DNA of 7,966 nt from an uncultured Granulosicoccaceae bacterium (GTDB lineage Bacteria; Pseudomonadota; Gammaproteobacteria; Granulosicoccales; Granulosicoccaceae): the NCBI GenBank assembly GCA_937951695.1, contig CALFBL010000264.1, positions 1-7,966 of the forward strand, written 5' to 3'. The notes under the pieces were generated by a model that had not been told where the DNA came from, made no database searches, and saw only the letters and a list, made by a program, of their open reading frames with translations. Shown here piece after piece: positions 7,409 through 7,966 of the stretch. The position numbers were made by a program, and so were the translations under genes. Positions within the stretch are counted from its first letter, which is position 1. Every line of letters starts with the position of its first letter.

Positions 7409-7966
7409 CTACTTGGCAATACCCGACCCGGCTGGCGGCGGCTTGACGGTATGATCCATCGGCCACACCACGTCTGTAGCGCCACATCGTTTAGCCGTCT
7501 GCGCGGTCTTTGTGTTGCGCTCCCAGCGTTGGCCATTGAAATGCTCCTGCGGGCGAAAATTGGTTTTGTATTCCATCTTACGACAGCTGTCTACCCAATA
7601 GCCCATGTATAAGTAGGGCAGCGACATCAGGTTACAGAGATCGATCTGCTGGAGGATGCAAAAACGACCCAGTGCGCGTCGGCGCAGTGAGGGGTCGAAA
7701 AAAGTGTACACGGCGGACAGACCGTTCGTGGTGGAATCGGTGACTGCCACAGCCACCAGTTCATCCCCATCACGCACTTCGACAAACAGCGTCTCTCCCC
7801 ACGGGTTGAGTAAAAATCGCTCAAAATCGCTGGGTTCGGGGTTGTCCATACCACCGTCCGTGTGGCGCTCTCTCAGGTAGCGTTTGTACAGCTCGAAATA
7901 TTCATCATTGTACTGAGCGGGTTGAAAATTGACCGTCAGGTCCGAATTCAGCTTTTGGTTGCGCTT
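7409..7966 (-). CDS. bpt: Aspartate/glutamate leucyltransferase (Bpt), 5' end beyond the window
   Basis: Bpt transfers leucine from leucyl-tRNA to proteins with N-terminal Asp or Glu, making them N-end-rule substrates for ClpS/ClpAP in the cytoplasm. The frame stays open to the window edge, giving the last 185 residues of a protein usually about 235-250 long. The missing part would hold the N-terminal Cys-containing ATE_N domain. The visible part is the ATE_C domain. It contains FELYKRYLRERH (24-35 of the visible fragment), YTFFDPSLRRRALG (87-100), LPYLYMGYWVDSCRKMEYKTNFRP (116-139), all hallmarks of the arginyl/leucyl-transferase fold, and a short Pro- and Gly-containing tail. The internal ATG at 7849 is not the start, because family residues continue upstream of it (HTDGG, YFELY). 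The stop faces the cyclase stop across 7 bases. In many relatives bpt is followed by infA; here it is not. Confidence 0.93.
   Translation of the reverse strand, partial: KRNQKLNSDLTVNFQPAQYNDEYFELYKRYLRERHTDGGMDNPEPSDFERFLLNPWGETLFVEVRDGDELVAVAVTDSTTNGLSAVYTFFDPSLRRRALGRFCILQQIDLCNLMSLPYLYMGYWVDSCRKMEYKTNFRPQEHFNGQRWERNTKTAQTAKRCGATDVVWPMDHTVKPPPAGSGIAK

Noticed and set aside
7627..7854. Second minus-strand frame inside bpt
   Set aside because: The frame ending at 7409 carries the ATE_C motifs and continues to the window edge; this one is its shadow.

Overview
The window reads as chromosomal DNA of a gammaproteobacterium. The Rep helicase is close to the enterobacterial protein along its whole length. 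There is also a second-type Lon protease (AsrA-like), a Bpt-type leucyltransferase and the C-terminal end of a DUF3187-type envelope protein, a set common in marine and Pseudomonas-like gammaproteobacteria. I cannot name a genus. Apart from the first ~400 bases the region is almost fully coding. I found no tRNA, rRNA, CRISPR array or recognisable insertion sequence.

Layout. Positions 1 to about 386 hold no convincing gene, have stops in all plus-strand frames, and look unlike the rest of the window. From 387 to 674 a plus-strand frame encodes only the last ~95 residues of a DUF3187-like protein, so that gene is cut at or near the change in sequence character. Two minus-strand genes follow in transcription order: rep (3178-5178) and then a Lon-family protease (696-3104), 73 bases apart with a promoter-like sequence between them. 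An 83-base gap divides rep from a divergent plus-strand pair. This pair is an inositol monophosphatase/histidinol-phosphatase family enzyme (5262-6110) and, 10 bases later, a membrane-anchored class III adenylate cyclase (6121-7401). The window ends in bpt on the minus strand (7409-7966, start beyond the edge), whose stop lies 7 bases from the cyclase stop.

How they fit together. Two gene products act in protein quality control: Lon degrades damaged or regulatory proteins, and Bpt adds leucine to N-terminal Asp/Glu residues to mark proteins for ClpS/ClpAP. They are not in one operon. Rep maintains replication forks. The phosphatase and cyclase are probably co-transcribed; the cyclase keeps every catalytic residue needed to make cAMP. 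I see no clearly new system. The points most worth a second look are the abrupt break near 384-420, the unusual N-terminus of the cyclase, and the promoter-like sequence in front of the Lon gene.
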